Made by a program: the position numbers and the translations under genes. DNA of 64,000 nucleotides, from positions 112,637 to 176,636 of the forward strand of contig JBEKGN010000004.1 of the NCBI GenBank assembly GCA_050012775.1, given 5' to 3'. The notes below the pieces were generated by a model. That model was given only the letters and a program-made list of their open reading frames with translations, did no database searches and was not told the DNA's origin. This DNA is from Roseiarcus sp050012775. Its GTDB lineage: Bacteria > Pseudomonadota > Alphaproteobacteria > Rhizobiales > Beijerinckiaceae. This document shows positions 16,715 through 25,776 of the stretch, piece after piece (within the stretch, counting starts at the first letter, position 1; each line of letters starts with the position of its first letter).

Positions 16715-16840
16715 ATGGCCAACGCCAACACATCCGCCTCGATGAAACTGAAAGTCGCCCTCGCCTGGTGCTTCGTCGGCATTCCCCTCGCATGGGGCGT
16801 TATACAGACGGTCGCCAACGCCATGTCGTTGTTTCGCTAG
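16715..16840 (+). CDS. 41-residue MFS transporter small subunit
   Basis: A very short gene, ATG 16715 to TAG 16838-16840, 11 bp after the transporter stop and preceded by GGGAG. The product is 41 residues: a short polar N-terminus (MANANTSASMKLK), one transmembrane helix (VALAWCFVGIPLAWGVIQTV) and a short tail. Small single-helix proteins of this kind accompany OFA-type transporters and are annotated as an MFS transporter small subunit. It probably sits beside the transporter in the inner membrane. Its effect on transport is not known from sequence. Confidence 0.75.
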   Translation: MANANTSASMKLKVALAWCFVGIPLAWGVIQTVANAMSLFR

Positions 16841-16865
16841 CAAGCGCCGCCCGCGCCGCGTCCGG

Positions 16866-17369
16866 TCAGGCGCGCGCGCGGGCGCTGGACTGCGGGCCTT
16901 TGCCGACGCTCGCGCGGTCGCGCTCGCTATAGGCGCGCACGAGATCGCGCGTGGCGATCAGCAGCTCCTCGAAAGCGGCGAGACTTTCGGGCGGCAATTC
17001 GCCCAGTGTCGCCGCGATCAGCGCGTGCTGGACGGCGATCGCCTTTTTCGCCGCCTCGCGCCCCGGCACGGTCAGATAGATCGCGTATTGGCGGCGATCG
17101 GCGGCGGTGGAGCGGCGCTCGACGAGGCCGGCGGCCTCGAGCCGGTCCAGCAGGCCCGAAATGTTGCCTTTGGTCACATAGAGGCGCTTGGCGAGCTCTT
17201 GCTGACTGATTCCTTCCGCCTCGGTCAGCGTCGTCACGACGTCGCATTGGGGAACCGAAAGCCCGATTTCGCGCAGCCGCTCGGCGACCGCGAGTTGCAG
17301 CCGGCTCTCCAGGCGAAGAAAGCGGAACCAAACGCGGACCGCGCGGTCCTCACTCTCCTGTTTGAGCAT
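16866..17369 (-). CDS. MarR-family transcriptional regulator
   Basis: A 167-residue MarR-type winged-helix repressor. The recognition region is SQQELAKRLYVTKGNISGLLDRLEAAGLV (helix-turn-helix followed by the DRRQY wing), with dimerisation helices at both ends. It is divergent from the acyl-CoA ligase gene, with 186 bp between the starts, and is the obvious candidate to control it, perhaps responding to an acyl-CoA. The ligand is inferred, not seen. Confidence 0.85.
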   Translation of the reverse strand: MLKQESEDRAVRVWFRFLRLESRLQLAVAERLREIGLSVPQCDVVTTLTEAEGISQQELAKRLYVTKGNISGLLDRLEAAGLVERRSTAADRRQYAIYLTVPGREAAKKAIAVQHALIAATLGELPPESLAAFEELLIATRDLVRAYSERDRASVGKGPQSSARARA

Positions 17370-17555
17370 CAGTCGTCCTTTCCCGCGCCGCTTCGGGCGC
17401 TCCGCGGCGCCACCCTATAGCCGCGCGAACCCGCCGGCAATTTACCGGGGCTCCGCTTGCCTAGCGCCGCGTCGGGCGCCATGCTATTGCCGTCGAAAAA
17501 TGGGAATATCTTGCGCCTCGGCGTTCGGGGCGGTTGGAAAGCGTGGAGGAATGCG

Positions 17556-19184
17556 ATGTTAGGGCTGATGCAGGAATGGCCGCTGTTGATCCACAAGATC
17601 ATCGACTTCGCCGCCATCCAACATCCCCGTCGTGAAGTCGTGACGCGTCTGGTGGAAGGTCCGATCCATCGCACGAATTACCGCGAAGTGCGCGGGCGCG
17701 CGATGCGCGTCGCGCAGCGCCTGGAGCGCGAGGGCATCAAGTCCGGCGATCGCGTCGCGACTCTGGCGTGGAACGGGCACCGTCACCTCGAGACCTGGTA
17801 CGGCATCACCGGCATCGGCGCGATTTATCACACCGTCAATCCGCGCCTGTTCGCCGAGCAGATCGTGTGGATCATGAACCACGCCGAGGACCGGATCGTT
17901 TTCGTCGACCTCACCTTCGTGCCGCTCCTCGAAGCGGTCGCCGACAAGCTGCCGACCGTCGAGCGCTACATCGTCCTCACCGACGCCGCGCACATGCCGG
18001 CGACCAAGCTGCGCAACGCCGTCGCTTATGAGGACTGGATCGGCGAAGCCGACGGCGATTTTCATTGGGCCGAATTCGACGAGCGCACGGCGGCGGGCCT
18101 CTGCTACACTTCGGGCACGACCGGCCACCCCAAGGGCGTGCTCTATTCGCATCGCTCGAACGTCCTGCATTCCCTGTTCAGCACCGGGCTGGAGTGCCTG
18201 CCGGTCGGGCCGGAAACCTGCGTCATGCCCGTCGTGCCGATGTTCCACGCCAATTCGTGGGGTCTGGCGTTTTCCGCGCCGATGAAAGGCGCGAAGATGG
18301 TCATGCCGGGCGCGCGTCTCGACGGCGCGTCGGTCTATGAGTTGCTCGAGACGGAGAAGGTGACCTTCACGGCGGCGGTGCCGACCGTGTGGCTGATGCT
18401 GCTCGGCTACCTCCAGAAGGAGGGCAAACAGCTTTCCACGTTGAAGACCGTCATCATCGGCGGCTCGGCCTGCCCGCCCTCGATGATCAAGGCGTTCGAG
18501 GAGAATTACGGCGTCGAGGTTCGCCACGCCTGGGGCATGACGGAAATGAGCCCGCTCGGCTCGGTGGGCTCGATCAAGCCGCTCGGCCCCGAAGCGTCCC
18601 ACGAAGACGTCCTCGCGCTCAAGTCCAAACAGGGCTGGGCGCCGTTCGGCGTCGAAATGAGGATCGTCGACGACCAAAACCGCGAATTGCCGTGGGACGG
18701 CAAACGCTTCGGCCGCTTGAAGGTCGCCGGCCCCGCCGTCGCGAAAGCCTATTTCAAGGCCGAGGACGATCAGATCCTCGACGAGAACGGCTTCTTCGAC
18801 ACCGGCGACGTCGCCACGATCGACCCCGACGGCTACATGCAGATCACCGACCGCGCGAAAGACGTCATCAAGTCGGGCGGCGAATGGATTTCCTCGATCG
18901 ACATCGAGAATCTCGCCGTCGGACACCCGGACGTCGCCGAGGCGGCGGTGATCGGCGTCGCCCATCCCAAATGGGACGAGCGGCCGCTGCTCGTCGTCGT
19001 GCCGAAGGAGGGCGCGACGCCGCGCGCCGACGAGGTTCTCGGTTACCTGCAAGGCCATATCGCCAAATGGTGGATGCCCGACGACATGCAGCTGGTGAAG
19101 GAAATTCCGCACACCGCGACCGGCAAGATCAACAAGCTGAAGCTGCGCGAGACCTTCAAGGATTATAAATTGCCGACGGCGTGA
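17556..19184 (+). CDS. fatty-acid/carboxylate CoA ligase (AlkK/DmdB-like)
   Basis: A 542-residue ANL-superfamily ligase that adenylates a carboxylic acid and transfers it to CoA. The ATP loop is YTSGTTGHPKGVLYSH, the adenylate-binding segment is HAWGMTEMSP, the hinge is DTGDVATIDPDGYMQITDRAKDVIKSGGE, and the catalytic lysine lies in TATGKINKLKLR. The ATG at 17556 has GGAGGA five bases upstream. Length and sequence style match medium/long-chain acyl-CoA ligases and DmdB (methylmercaptopropionate-CoA ligase); the chain-length preference is not decidable here. A clear intrinsic terminator follows at 19196-19230. Confidence 0.9.
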   Translation: MLGLMQEWPLLIHKIIDFAAIQHPRREVVTRLVEGPIHRTNYREVRGRAMRVAQRLEREGIKSGDRVATLAWNGHRHLETWYGITGIGAIYHTVNPRLFAEQIVWIMNHAEDRIVFVDLTFVPLLEAVADKLPTVERYIVLTDAAHMPATKLRNAVAYEDWIGEADGDFHWAEFDERTAAGLCYTSGTTGHPKGVLYSHRSNVLHSLFSTGLECLPVGPETCVMPVVPMFHANSWGLAFSAPMKGAKMVMPGARLDGASVYELLETEKVTFTAAVPTVWLMLLGYLQKEGKQLSTLKTVIIGGSACPPSMIKAFEENYGVEVRHAWGMTEMSPLGSVGSIKPLGPEASHEDVLALKSKQGWAPFGVEMRIVDDQNRELPWDGKRFGRLKVAGPAVAKAYFKAEDDQILDENGFFDTGDVATIDPDGYMQITDRAKDVIKSGGEWISSIDIENLAVGHPDVAEAAVIGVAHPKWDERPLLVVVPKEGATPRADEVLGYLQGHIAKWWMPDDMQLVKEIPHTATGKINKLKLRETFKDYKLPTA

Positions 19185-19195
19185 ACTCAGGCCGG

Positions 19196-19230
19196 GCGTC
19201 GGCCCGCCCGAGACGGGCCGGCGCTTTTTT
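19196..19230 (+). terminator. intrinsic terminator after the acyl-CoA ligase
   Basis: An 11-bp stem (19196-19206 with 19214-19224, one G-U pair), a 7-nt loop, and an uninterrupted TTTTTT (19225-19230) begin 12 bp after the ligase stop. This is a textbook Rho-independent terminator that insulates the rimP-nusA operon from upstream transcription. Confidence 0.88.
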
Positions 19231-19231
19231 C

Positions 19232-19258
19232 TTGCGTTGGGCGCGACGATCGGATAAT
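19232..19258 (+). promoter_or_regulatory. candidate promoter of the rimP-nusA-infB operon
   Basis: TTGCGT (19232-19237) and GATAAT (19253-19258) are 15 bp apart, just downstream of the ligase terminator and upstream of the leader hairpin. Spacing is shorter than ideal, so this is a candidate only. Some promoter must exist here because the terminator blocks read-through. Confidence 0.4.
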
Positions 19259-19264
19259 AGGCGC

Positions 19265-19346
19265 TTTGGAAATTCTCATAGCTCTTCGTCGATCGGATGA
19301 AGAGAAACATTGAGAGTGGGCCCCGAACGGGACCCGCTCTTTTTTA
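19265..19346 (+). promoter_or_regulatory. rimP leader with attenuator-type terminator
   Basis: Within the 5' leader of rimP an 8-bp stem (19313-19320 with 19333-19340, one G-U pair) encloses an inner CCCG/CGGG pair. It is followed by a T-run (19340-19345), forming an intrinsic terminator only 16 bp before the rimP ATG. A terminator inside the leader implies transcription attenuation. A rimP leader RNA has been described in alphaproteobacteria, and this matches its position. The anti-terminating partner cannot be modelled by eye. Confidence 0.65.
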
Positions 19347-19361
19347 TTGCCGCAAGGGTTC

Positions 19362-20045
19362 ATGGACGGAACGTCGCCACCGCCAATCGCGCTCGCGCCC
19401 AACCAAGGGCTCGACGAGGCGCGCCTCATCGACGACAACGGCCTGGCGCGGCGCATCGCGCGCATCGCCGAGCCGGCGCTGCGCGATCTCGGGTTGCGCG
19501 TCGTTCGCGTGAAGGTTTCCGCCACCCAGGGCGCGACGGTCCAGATCATGGCCGAGCGCCCGGACGGAACGATGTCGATCGACGATTGCGAACGCGCCAG
19601 CCAGGCGTTGTCGCCGGTGTTCGACCTCGAGGAGCCGATGAGCCAGGCCTACCGGCTCGAAATCTCTTCGCCCGGCATCGACCGGCCGCTGGTGCGCGAA
19701 TCGGATTTTCGCCGCGCGATCGGCTGCGAAGCGCGCATCGAGATGGCGATCCCCGTGAATGGGCGCAAGCGCTTCCGCGGACGGATCGAAGCGGTGGCGT
19801 CGGTCGAAGCGGCGCCTGTGGCGCGCCTTCGCCTGCCCGGCGAGGAGAGCGGCGCCGAATCGAGCGTCGATCTGCGCATCCAAGACATGGCCGAGGCGCG
19901 CCTGACGCTCACCGAGGACTTGATCCGCGCGACGCTGAGACGGGAAAAAGCCGCGCAGAAGCAGGCCAAGGGTGGGCGCGGCGGCGCTTCGCCGAAACCC
20001 CGCCCGTCGAAGACCGCGCCGAAGAGGCCGAACGAACAGACTTAA
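19362..20045 (+). CDS. rimP: ribosome maturation factor RimP
   Basis: RimP (227 residues) assists maturation of the 30S ribosomal subunit. The N-domain carries ITARIAEPALRDLG-like helices and SSPGIDRPL, the hallmark RimP loop; the C-domain is a small SH3-like barrel, followed by a Lys/Arg-rich tail unusual only in length. ATG 19362 is chosen over a TTG at 19347. It is the first gene of the rimP-nusA-ylxR-infB cluster and is preceded by an attenuator-like hairpin. Confidence 0.94.
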   Translation: MDGTSPPPIALAPNQGLDEARLIDDNGLARRIARIAEPALRDLGLRVVRVKVSATQGATVQIMAERPDGTMSIDDCERASQALSPVFDLEEPMSQAYRLEISSPGIDRPLVRESDFRRAIGCEARIEMAIPVNGRKRFRGRIEAVASVEAAPVARLRLPGEESGAESSVDLRIQDMAEARLTLTEDLIRATLRREKAAQKQAKGGRGGASPKPRPSKTAPKRPNEQT

Positions 20046-20104
20046 GAGAACGCTGCGACTCCGGCGCGAGAAACGCGTCGCGAGCCAGATCGAAGGAGAA
20101 GACG

Positions 20105-21718
20105 ATGGCCGTCAGCGCCAACAGACTCGAACTCTTGCAGATTGTCGACGCCGTCGCGCGCGAGAAATCGATCGATCGATCAATCGTGCTCGCCTCGATG
20201 GAGGACGCGATGCAGAAGGCCGCGCGCTCGCGCTACGGCCAGGAGACGGAGGTGCGCGCCGAGATCAATCCCAAGACCGGCGAAATCCGCTTCTCCCGTC
20301 TGCTTCTGGTCGTCGACAAGATCGACAACGACGCGACGCAGATCACGCTGGCGGACGCGCATAAGAAGAACCCGTCGGCGCAGATCGGCGACTGGATCGC
20401 CGAATCGCTGCCGCCGTTCGACTACGGCCGCATTCCCGCCCAGGCGTCCAAGCAGGTGCTCGTGCAGAAGATTCGCGAGGCCGAGCGCGACAAGCAATAC
20501 GAAGTCTACAAGGACCGCATCGGCGAAATCATCAACGGCCAGGTCAAGCGCGTCGAATACGGCAACGTCGTCGTCGACCTCGGCGGCTCCGGGGCCGGCG
20601 AGGCGGTGGTGCGCCGCGACGAATTGATCCCGCGCGAAATGTTCCGCCCTGGCGATCGCATCCGCGCCTTTGTCTACGACGTGCGTCGCGAGGCGCGGGG
20701 GCCGCAGATCTTCCTGTCGCGCACGCATCCGCAATTCACCGCCAAGCTGTTCGCGCAGGAAGTGCCGGAAATCTACGACGGCATCGTCGAGGTGAAATCG
20801 GTGGCGCGCGATCCCGGTTCGCGCGCCAAGATCGCGGTCGTCTCCAACGATTCCTCGATCGATCCGGTGGGAGCGTGCGTGGGCATGCGCGGCTCGCGCG
20901 TGCAGGCGGTCGTCAACGAATTGCAGGGCGAGAAGATCGACATCATTCCCTGGTCGGCCGACGCGGCGACGTTCATCGTCAACGCGCTGCAGCCGGCCGA
21001 GGTGATGAAGGTCGTGCTCGACGAGGACTCCACGCGCATCGAGGTCGTCGTGCCGGACGATCAGCTTTCCCTAGCCATCGGGCGGCGCGGGCAGAACGTG
21101 CGGCTGGCCTCGCAGCTTACGGGCTGGGACATCGACATCCTTACCGAGGCCGAGGAATCGGAACGGCGGCAAAAGGAATTCGTCGAGCGCACCGGCGCGT
21201 TCATGAACGCCCTCGACGTCGACGAGACCGTGGCGCAGTTGCTCGCCTCCGAAGGTTTCCGCACGGTCGAGGAAATCGCCTATGTCGATCTGCACGAACT
21301 GGCCTCGATCGAGGGCTTCGACGCCGAGACCGCCGAGGAAATCCAGGCGCGCGCGCAAGGGCATCTGGCGCGCGTGGAGGCCGAACACGACGAACAGCGC
21401 AAGTCGCTCGGCGTTTCCGACGATCTCAAGTCGATCGATGGCCTGACGACCCCGATGCTGGTCAAACTCGGGCAAAACGGGGTCAAGTCCATCGAGGATC
21501 TCGCGGGCTGCGCGACCGACGATCTCATCGGCTGGACGGAGCGCGGCGAGGGCGGCGAGAAGAAATACGCCGGCTATCTCGGCGAATTCGACGTCTCGCG
21601 CGAGCAGGCGGACGCGATGATCATGGCCGCGCGCGTGCGCGCCGGCTGGGTCGAGGAACCCGCCCCGACGCCCGTCGCCGAAACGGATGACGCCGCGGCC
21701 GGCGCCCACGCCGAATAG
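20105..21718 (+). CDS. nusA: transcription termination/antitermination factor NusA
   Basis: NusA (537 residues) binds RNA polymerase and nascent RNA to modulate pausing, termination and antitermination. Domains in order: N-terminal polymerase-binding domain (1-130, ANRLELLQIVDAVAREK), S1 domain (about 135-200), two KH domains (about 230-350, containing GACVGMRGSRVQ and IGRRGQNVRLAS), and C-terminal helix-hairpin-helix acidic repeats (about 370-520). GGAGAAG precedes the ATG at 20105. It sits 59 bp after rimP, in the conserved bacterial order. Confidence 0.97.
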   Translation: MAVSANRLELLQIVDAVAREKSIDRSIVLASMEDAMQKAARSRYGQETEVRAEINPKTGEIRFSRLLLVVDKIDNDATQITLADAHKKNPSAQIGDWIAESLPPFDYGRIPAQASKQVLVQKIREAERDKQYEVYKDRIGEIINGQVKRVEYGNVVVDLGGSGAGEAVVRRDELIPREMFRPGDRIRAFVYDVRREARGPQIFLSRTHPQFTAKLFAQEVPEIYDGIVEVKSVARDPGSRAKIAVVSNDSSIDPVGACVGMRGSRVQAVVNELQGEKIDIIPWSADAATFIVNALQPAEVMKVVLDEDSTRIEVVVPDDQLSLAIGRRGQNVRLASQLTGWDIDILTEAEESERRQKEFVERTGAFMNALDVDETVAQLLASEGFRTVEEIAYVDLHELASIEGFDAETAEEIQARAQGHLARVEAEHDEQRKSLGVSDDLKSIDGLTTPMLVKLGQNGVKSIEDLAGCATDDLIGWTERGEGGEKKYAGYLGEFDVSREQADAMIMAARVRAGWVEEPAPTPVAETDDAAAGAHAE

Positions 21719-21735
21719 GCCGGGAGAAGCTTCGA

Positions 21736-22431
21736 TTGCGCAAGGGCGAGGCGAAAGACGACGACGGCGGATCGGAGCGCACCTGCGTGGTCTCCGGCGA
21801 GAAGGGGCCGCCCGAGGCGATGTTGCGCTTCGCCCTGTCCGGCGCCGGCGACGTCGTGCCGGACGTCAGGCGCAAGCTGCCGGGACGCGGCGTGTGGACG
21901 CGGCTCGACTTCGCCACCGTGCGTCAGGCGGCGGCGAAGCAGGCCTTTTCCCGCGGTTTTCGCGTCAAGGTCAACGCCGCGCCGGACCTCGCCGAGGAAG
22001 TCGATCGCCTGCTCGAGCGCGACGCGCTGCAATTCCTCTCGATCGTCAACAAGGCGGGGCTCGTGGTGGCGGGCGCGGCGAAGGTCGAGGCGGCGATCCA
22101 TGCGGGCTCGGTCGTCGGGCTGATCCACGCCGCCGACGGGGCGCCGGACGGGGCGTCGAAATTGGAGCGTTTGCTGCGTGGGCGCTTCGGCGAAACGGCC
22201 GACGCGGTCCGCCGAATAAATCTGTTCTCCTCGCGCCAATTGGATTTGGCATTAGGTAGGACAAATGTGATACATGCAGCGCTCAACGCGGGCGAGGCCA
22301 GTTCGGCCTTCCTCGCGAAGGCCGCGCGTTTGGCCCAATATCGGGCGAGCGGCGCGGCGCCGACGGCGATCTCGATCGATGCGAGCCGGAGCGGCGCGAC
22401 CGACAAAAACGCCGGAATGAACGATCGATAG
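21736..22431 (+). CDS. ylxR: YlxR/L7Ae-like RNA-binding protein
   Basis: A 231-residue protein with two parts. Residues about 12-90 are a YlxR (DUF448) domain containing RTCVVSGEKGPPEAMLRF and the GRGVWT motif. Residues about 95-190 resemble the ribosomal L7Ae/L30e fold (NKAGLVVAGAAKVEAAIHAGSVVGLIHAADGA). This fused form is normal in Rhizobiales between nusA and infB. The start is TTG 21736 with GGGAGAAGC upstream. Its likely role is RNA binding linked to translation or RNase P; this is not proven. Confidence 0.88.
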   Translation: MRKGEAKDDDGGSERTCVVSGEKGPPEAMLRFALSGAGDVVPDVRRKLPGRGVWTRLDFATVRQAAAKQAFSRGFRVKVNAAPDLAEEVDRLLERDALQFLSIVNKAGLVVAGAAKVEAAIHAGSVVGLIHAADGAPDGASKLERLLRGRFGETADAVRRINLFSSRQLDLALGRTNVIHAALNAGEASSAFLAKAARLAQYRASGAAPTAISIDASRSGATDKNAGMNDR

Positions 22432-22453
22432 GCCGGGGTCACTGGAAAAACGC

Positions 22454-25105
22454 ATGAGTGAAACGAATAACAGCGGCGACAAGACGTTAGGCGGATCCCC
22501 GCCGAAGGCGACTTTGCACCTGAAGCGGCCCGTCGAGCAGGGAACCGTGCGCCAGAGCTTTTCGCACGGGCGGAGCAAGGCGGTCGTCGTCGAGAAGGTC
22601 AAGCGCCGCGTCCTCGGACCGGGCGAAGCGCCGCCGCGCGAGGCGCCGCCCGTCGCGCTCGCCCCGAAGGCCCCCGTTCCCGCGGCGGCCCCTCGCGGAC
22701 CCACCACCGCCGCGCCGATCGTGCCGCCGAAGACCGGCGTGGTGCTGCGCACGCTGACCGAAGAGCAGCGCGAGGCGCGCACAAGGGCGCTCGTCGACGC
22801 GCGCGCCCGAGAAGAGGAAGACCGTCACCGCCAGGAAGCGGAGGCCGAAGCGCGTCGCGAGCGCGAGGCGCGCGACAAAGCCGAGCGCGAAGCCGCCGAA
22901 GCGCGCAAGCGCGAGGAAGACCTGCGCCGCTCGCAGGAAGCCAGTTTCAAGCGACAGTCCGAGGAGGAGGCGCGCCGCCGCCTCGCCGGCGGCGAGCCCT
23001 CCGCGATACCCGCCACGACATTGGGCCGCAAGCCCGTCGCCGCCGCGCCCGCCCCGTCGCCGGGCGCCGCGCCGAGCGCGGCCAAGCCGGCGGCTCCCGG
23101 CCTTCCCGCCGCCGAGGACGAAAACAAACGCGTCATTCGCAGGACGACCGTCATCGCGCCCGCGGCGAAAGTCATGCTGCCGACGCCGCGCCCGGCGCGC
23201 GGCGGCGACCAGCGCAATCGCGGCCGTTTGACGGTCGCCAGCGCCACCGCCGGCGAGGAGGAGCGCACGCGTTCCGTCGCCGCCTTTCGCCGCCGCACGC
23301 AGCGCCTCAAGGGTCACGGCGCCCAGGAGGCGAAGGAGAAGATCGCCCGCGAAATCGTCCTTCCCGAGGCGATCACCATCCAGGAACTCGCGAACCGCAT
23401 GTCGGAGCGCGCCGTCGACGTCATCAAGCTCTTGATGCGCCAGGGGCGGATGGTCACCTTGACCGACACGCTCGACGCGGACACGGCGCAACTCATCGCC
23501 GAGGAAATGGGCCATACGGTCAAGCGCGTCGCCGAATCGGACGTCGAAGAGGGATTGTTCGACCGCCCCGACGAGGAAGGCGCCCCCGTGCCGCGCCCGC
23601 CGATCGTCACCATCATGGGCCATGTCGACCACGGCAAGACCTCGTTGCTCGACGCCATCCGCCACGCCAATGTGGTTTCAGGAGAAGCGGGCGGGATCAC
23701 CCAGCATATCGGCGCCTATCAGGTCACCGCCCCCGGCGGCGCCAAGATCACCTTCATCGACACGCCCGGCCACGCCGCCTTCACGGCGATGCGCGCGCGC
23801 GGCGCCAAGGTGACCGACATCGTCGTGCTGGTCGTGGCCGCCGACGACGGCGTGATGCCGCAGACGATCGAGGCGATCCGCCACGCCAAGGCGGCCAAGG
23901 CGCCGATCATCGTCGCGATCAACAAGATCGACAAGCCCGACGCCAACCCGCAGCGCGTAATGCAGGAATTGTTGCAGCACGACGTTCAGGTCGAAGCCTT
24001 CGGCGGCGAAACGCTGGCCGTGGAAGTCTCCGCCACCAAACACACCAATCTCGACAAGCTGCTCGAGGCGATCGCCCTGCAAGCCGAACTTCTCGATCTC
24101 GTGGCCGATCCCGAGCGCAACGCCGAGGGCACGGTCATCGAGGCGCGCCTCGATCGCGGCCGCGGCCCGGTCGCGACCGTGTTGGTGCAGCGCGGCACGC
24201 TTCGCGTCGGCGCGCTCGTCGTCGCGGGCTCGCAATGGGGCCGCGTGCGCGCGCTGATCGACGACAAGGGCGAAAATGTCGACGAAGCCAAGCCCTCGAC
24301 GCCGGTCGAGGTGCTCGGCTTCTCCGGCGCGCCGGAGGCCGGCGACCGCGTCGCGGTCGTCGAAAGCGAGGCGCGAGCGCGCGAAATCGCCGAATATCGC
24401 GAACGCCAGAAGCGCGAAAAGCTCGCCGTGCGCGGCGGCGTGGTGCGCACCTCGCTCAGCGACATGATGAGCAATCTCAAGACGGCGGGCCGCAAGGAGC
24501 TGCCGATCGTCGTCAAGGGCGACGTGCAAGGCTCGGTCGAGGCGATCACCGCCGCGATCGAGAAGCTCGGCACCGAGGAAGTCGCCGCCCGCGTCATTCA
24601 TGGCGGCGTCGGCGGCGTGACCGAATCCGACGTGACCCTCGCCGAGGCGTCGAAAGCGGTCATCATCGGCTTCAACGTGCGCGCGCACAAGGAAGCGCGC
24701 GACCTGGCCGAGCAGCAGGGCATCGAAATCCGCTACTACAACATCATCTACAATCTGGTCGACGACGTGAAGGCGGCGATGTCCGGCTTGCTCGCGCCGA
24801 CCCTGCGCGAAACGATGCTCGGCAATGCGCAGATCCTCGAAGTGTTCAACATTTCCAAAGTCGGCAATGTCGCGGGCTGCCGGGTCACCGACGGCGTGGT
24901 GCAGCGCGGCGCGCACGTGCGCCTCATCCGCGACAACGTGGTCGTCCACGAGGGCAAGCTATCGACGCTCAAGCGGTTCAAGGACGAAGTCGCCGTCGTG
25001 CAGGCCGGCCAGGAATGCGGCATGGCCTTCGAGAACTATCAGGACATGCGCATCGGCGACGTCATCGAGTGCTATAGCGTCGAAGAGATCCGTCGCACGC
25101 TTTAG
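22454..25105 (+). CDS. infB: translation initiation factor IF-2
   Basis: IF-2 (883 residues) is the GTPase that brings fMet-tRNA to the 30S subunit. An N-terminal domain of about 330 residues is rich in charged (Glu/Arg) helices and Pro/Ala linkers, followed by an IF2_N segment (ITIQELANRMSERAVDVIKLLM). The G domain has the P-loop G389HVDHGKT, DTPGHAAF and NKID. Domains II-IV follow, ending with the conserved IGDVIECYSVEEIRRTL. ATG 22454 lies 22 bp after ylxR. Confidence 0.97.
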   Translation: MSETNNSGDKTLGGSPPKATLHLKRPVEQGTVRQSFSHGRSKAVVVEKVKRRVLGPGEAPPREAPPVALAPKAPVPAAAPRGPTTAAPIVPPKTGVVLRTLTEEQREARTRALVDARAREEEDRHRQEAEAEARREREARDKAEREAAEARKREEDLRRSQEASFKRQSEEEARRRLAGGEPSAIPATTLGRKPVAAAPAPSPGAAPSAAKPAAPGLPAAEDENKRVIRRTTVIAPAAKVMLPTPRPARGGDQRNRGRLTVASATAGEEERTRSVAAFRRRTQRLKGHGAQEAKEKIAREIVLPEAITIQELANRMSERAVDVIKLLMRQGRMVTLTDTLDADTAQLIAEEMGHTVKRVAESDVEEGLFDRPDEEGAPVPRPPIVTIMGHVDHGKTSLLDAIRHANVVSGEAGGITQHIGAYQVTAPGGAKITFIDTPGHAAFTAMRARGAKVTDIVVLVVAADDGVMPQTIEAIRHAKAAKAPIIVAINKIDKPDANPQRVMQELLQHDVQVEAFGGETLAVEVSATKHTNLDKLLEAIALQAELLDLVADPERNAEGTVIEARLDRGRGPVATVLVQRGTLRVGALVVAGSQWGRVRALIDDKGENVDEAKPSTPVEVLGFSGAPEAGDRVAVVESEARAREIAEYRERQKREKLAVRGGVVRTSLSDMMSNLKTAGRKELPIVVKGDVQGSVEAITAAIEKLGTEEVAARVIHGGVGGVTESDVTLAEASKAVIIGFNVRAHKEARDLAEQQGIEIRYYNIIYNLVDDVKAAMSGLLAPTLRETMLGNAQILEVFNISKVGNVAGCRVTDGVVQRGAHVRLIRDNVVVHEGKLSTLKRFKDEVAVVQAGQECGMAFENYQDMRIGDVIECYSVEEIRRTL

Positions 25106-25362
25106 CGCGCGACGGGCCGGACGAGCTCCGACATGCGCGGCGCCGCCGGGCATTTCCGCGAGCTTCGCGACACGATGACGAGCCGCCCTCGCCTAGCCGG
25201 GTTTTTCCCGCCGCGGCGCGCGGGCGCGGCCCGGGCGAAGCCGTCGAGCTGACTCGCGTTTCGATTTCGCGGGCCGCGAAGCGTCGGCCCGCCAAACTCG
25301 AAAGTCCGTTTCCCCCGTTCGCCTTCTCGGCGCCTCAACTCCTATCTCAGGCTCTCTCGCAA
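25106..25362. other. 257-bp interval between infB and rbfA
   Basis: No gene was recognised here. The sequence is GC-rich with a CGGGTTTTTCCCG patch near 25200. rbfA normally sits close to infB, so this gap is somewhat long and may hold a promoter for rbfA-truB, but no convincing hexamers were found. Confidence 0.4.
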
Positions 25363-25776
25363 ATGTCTCGTTCCGACGCCAAACACTCCAGTCCGTCGCA
25401 TCGCCTCGAGCGAGTGGGCGAAACGATCCGTCACGCCCTGGCGGAAATTCTCCAGCGCGGCGAAATCGTCGATCCCGTGCTCAATCGGCAAGTGGTGACG
25501 ATCCCGGCGGTGAAGATGTCGCCCGATCTGAAGCTCGCGAGCGTCGCCGTCATGCCGCTCGGCGGCAAGAACGCCGAGGCGACGATCGAAGCTCTCAACG
25601 AGCATAAGAAGGCCCTGCGCGCGCTGGTCGCCCAGCGGGTCAATCTCAAATTCGCGCCGGATCTGCGCTTCGCGCTCGACGATAGTTTTTCCGCGCAAGC
25701 GGAAATCGACGCGCTTTTGAAGTCGCCGCGCGTCGCGCGCGATCTGCGCCATGACGACGACGAGGAGAGCAATTGA
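25363..25776 (+). CDS. rbfA: 30S ribosome-binding factor A
   Basis: RbfA (137 residues) is a KH-fold factor for late 16S rRNA processing and cold adaptation. Characteristic elements are the N-terminal RLERVGETIRHALAEIL helix, the strand VTIPAVKMSPDLKLASVAVMPLG, and LKFAPDLRFALDDSF. The C-terminal tail is short and acidic. Its TGA overlaps the TTG start of truB (TTGA), so the two genes are translationally coupled. Confidence 0.95.
   Translation: MSRSDAKHSSPSHRLERVGETIRHALAEILQRGEIVDPVLNRQVVTIPAVKMSPDLKLASVAVMPLGGKNAEATIEALNEHKKALRALVAQRVNLKFAPDLRFALDDSFSAQAEIDALLKSPRVARDLRHDDDEESN

Noticed and set aside
19310..20104. Plus-strand frame fused upstream of nusA.
   Set aside because: It overlaps rimP in another frame, with no homology and no ribosome-binding site; NusA starts at ATG 20105.
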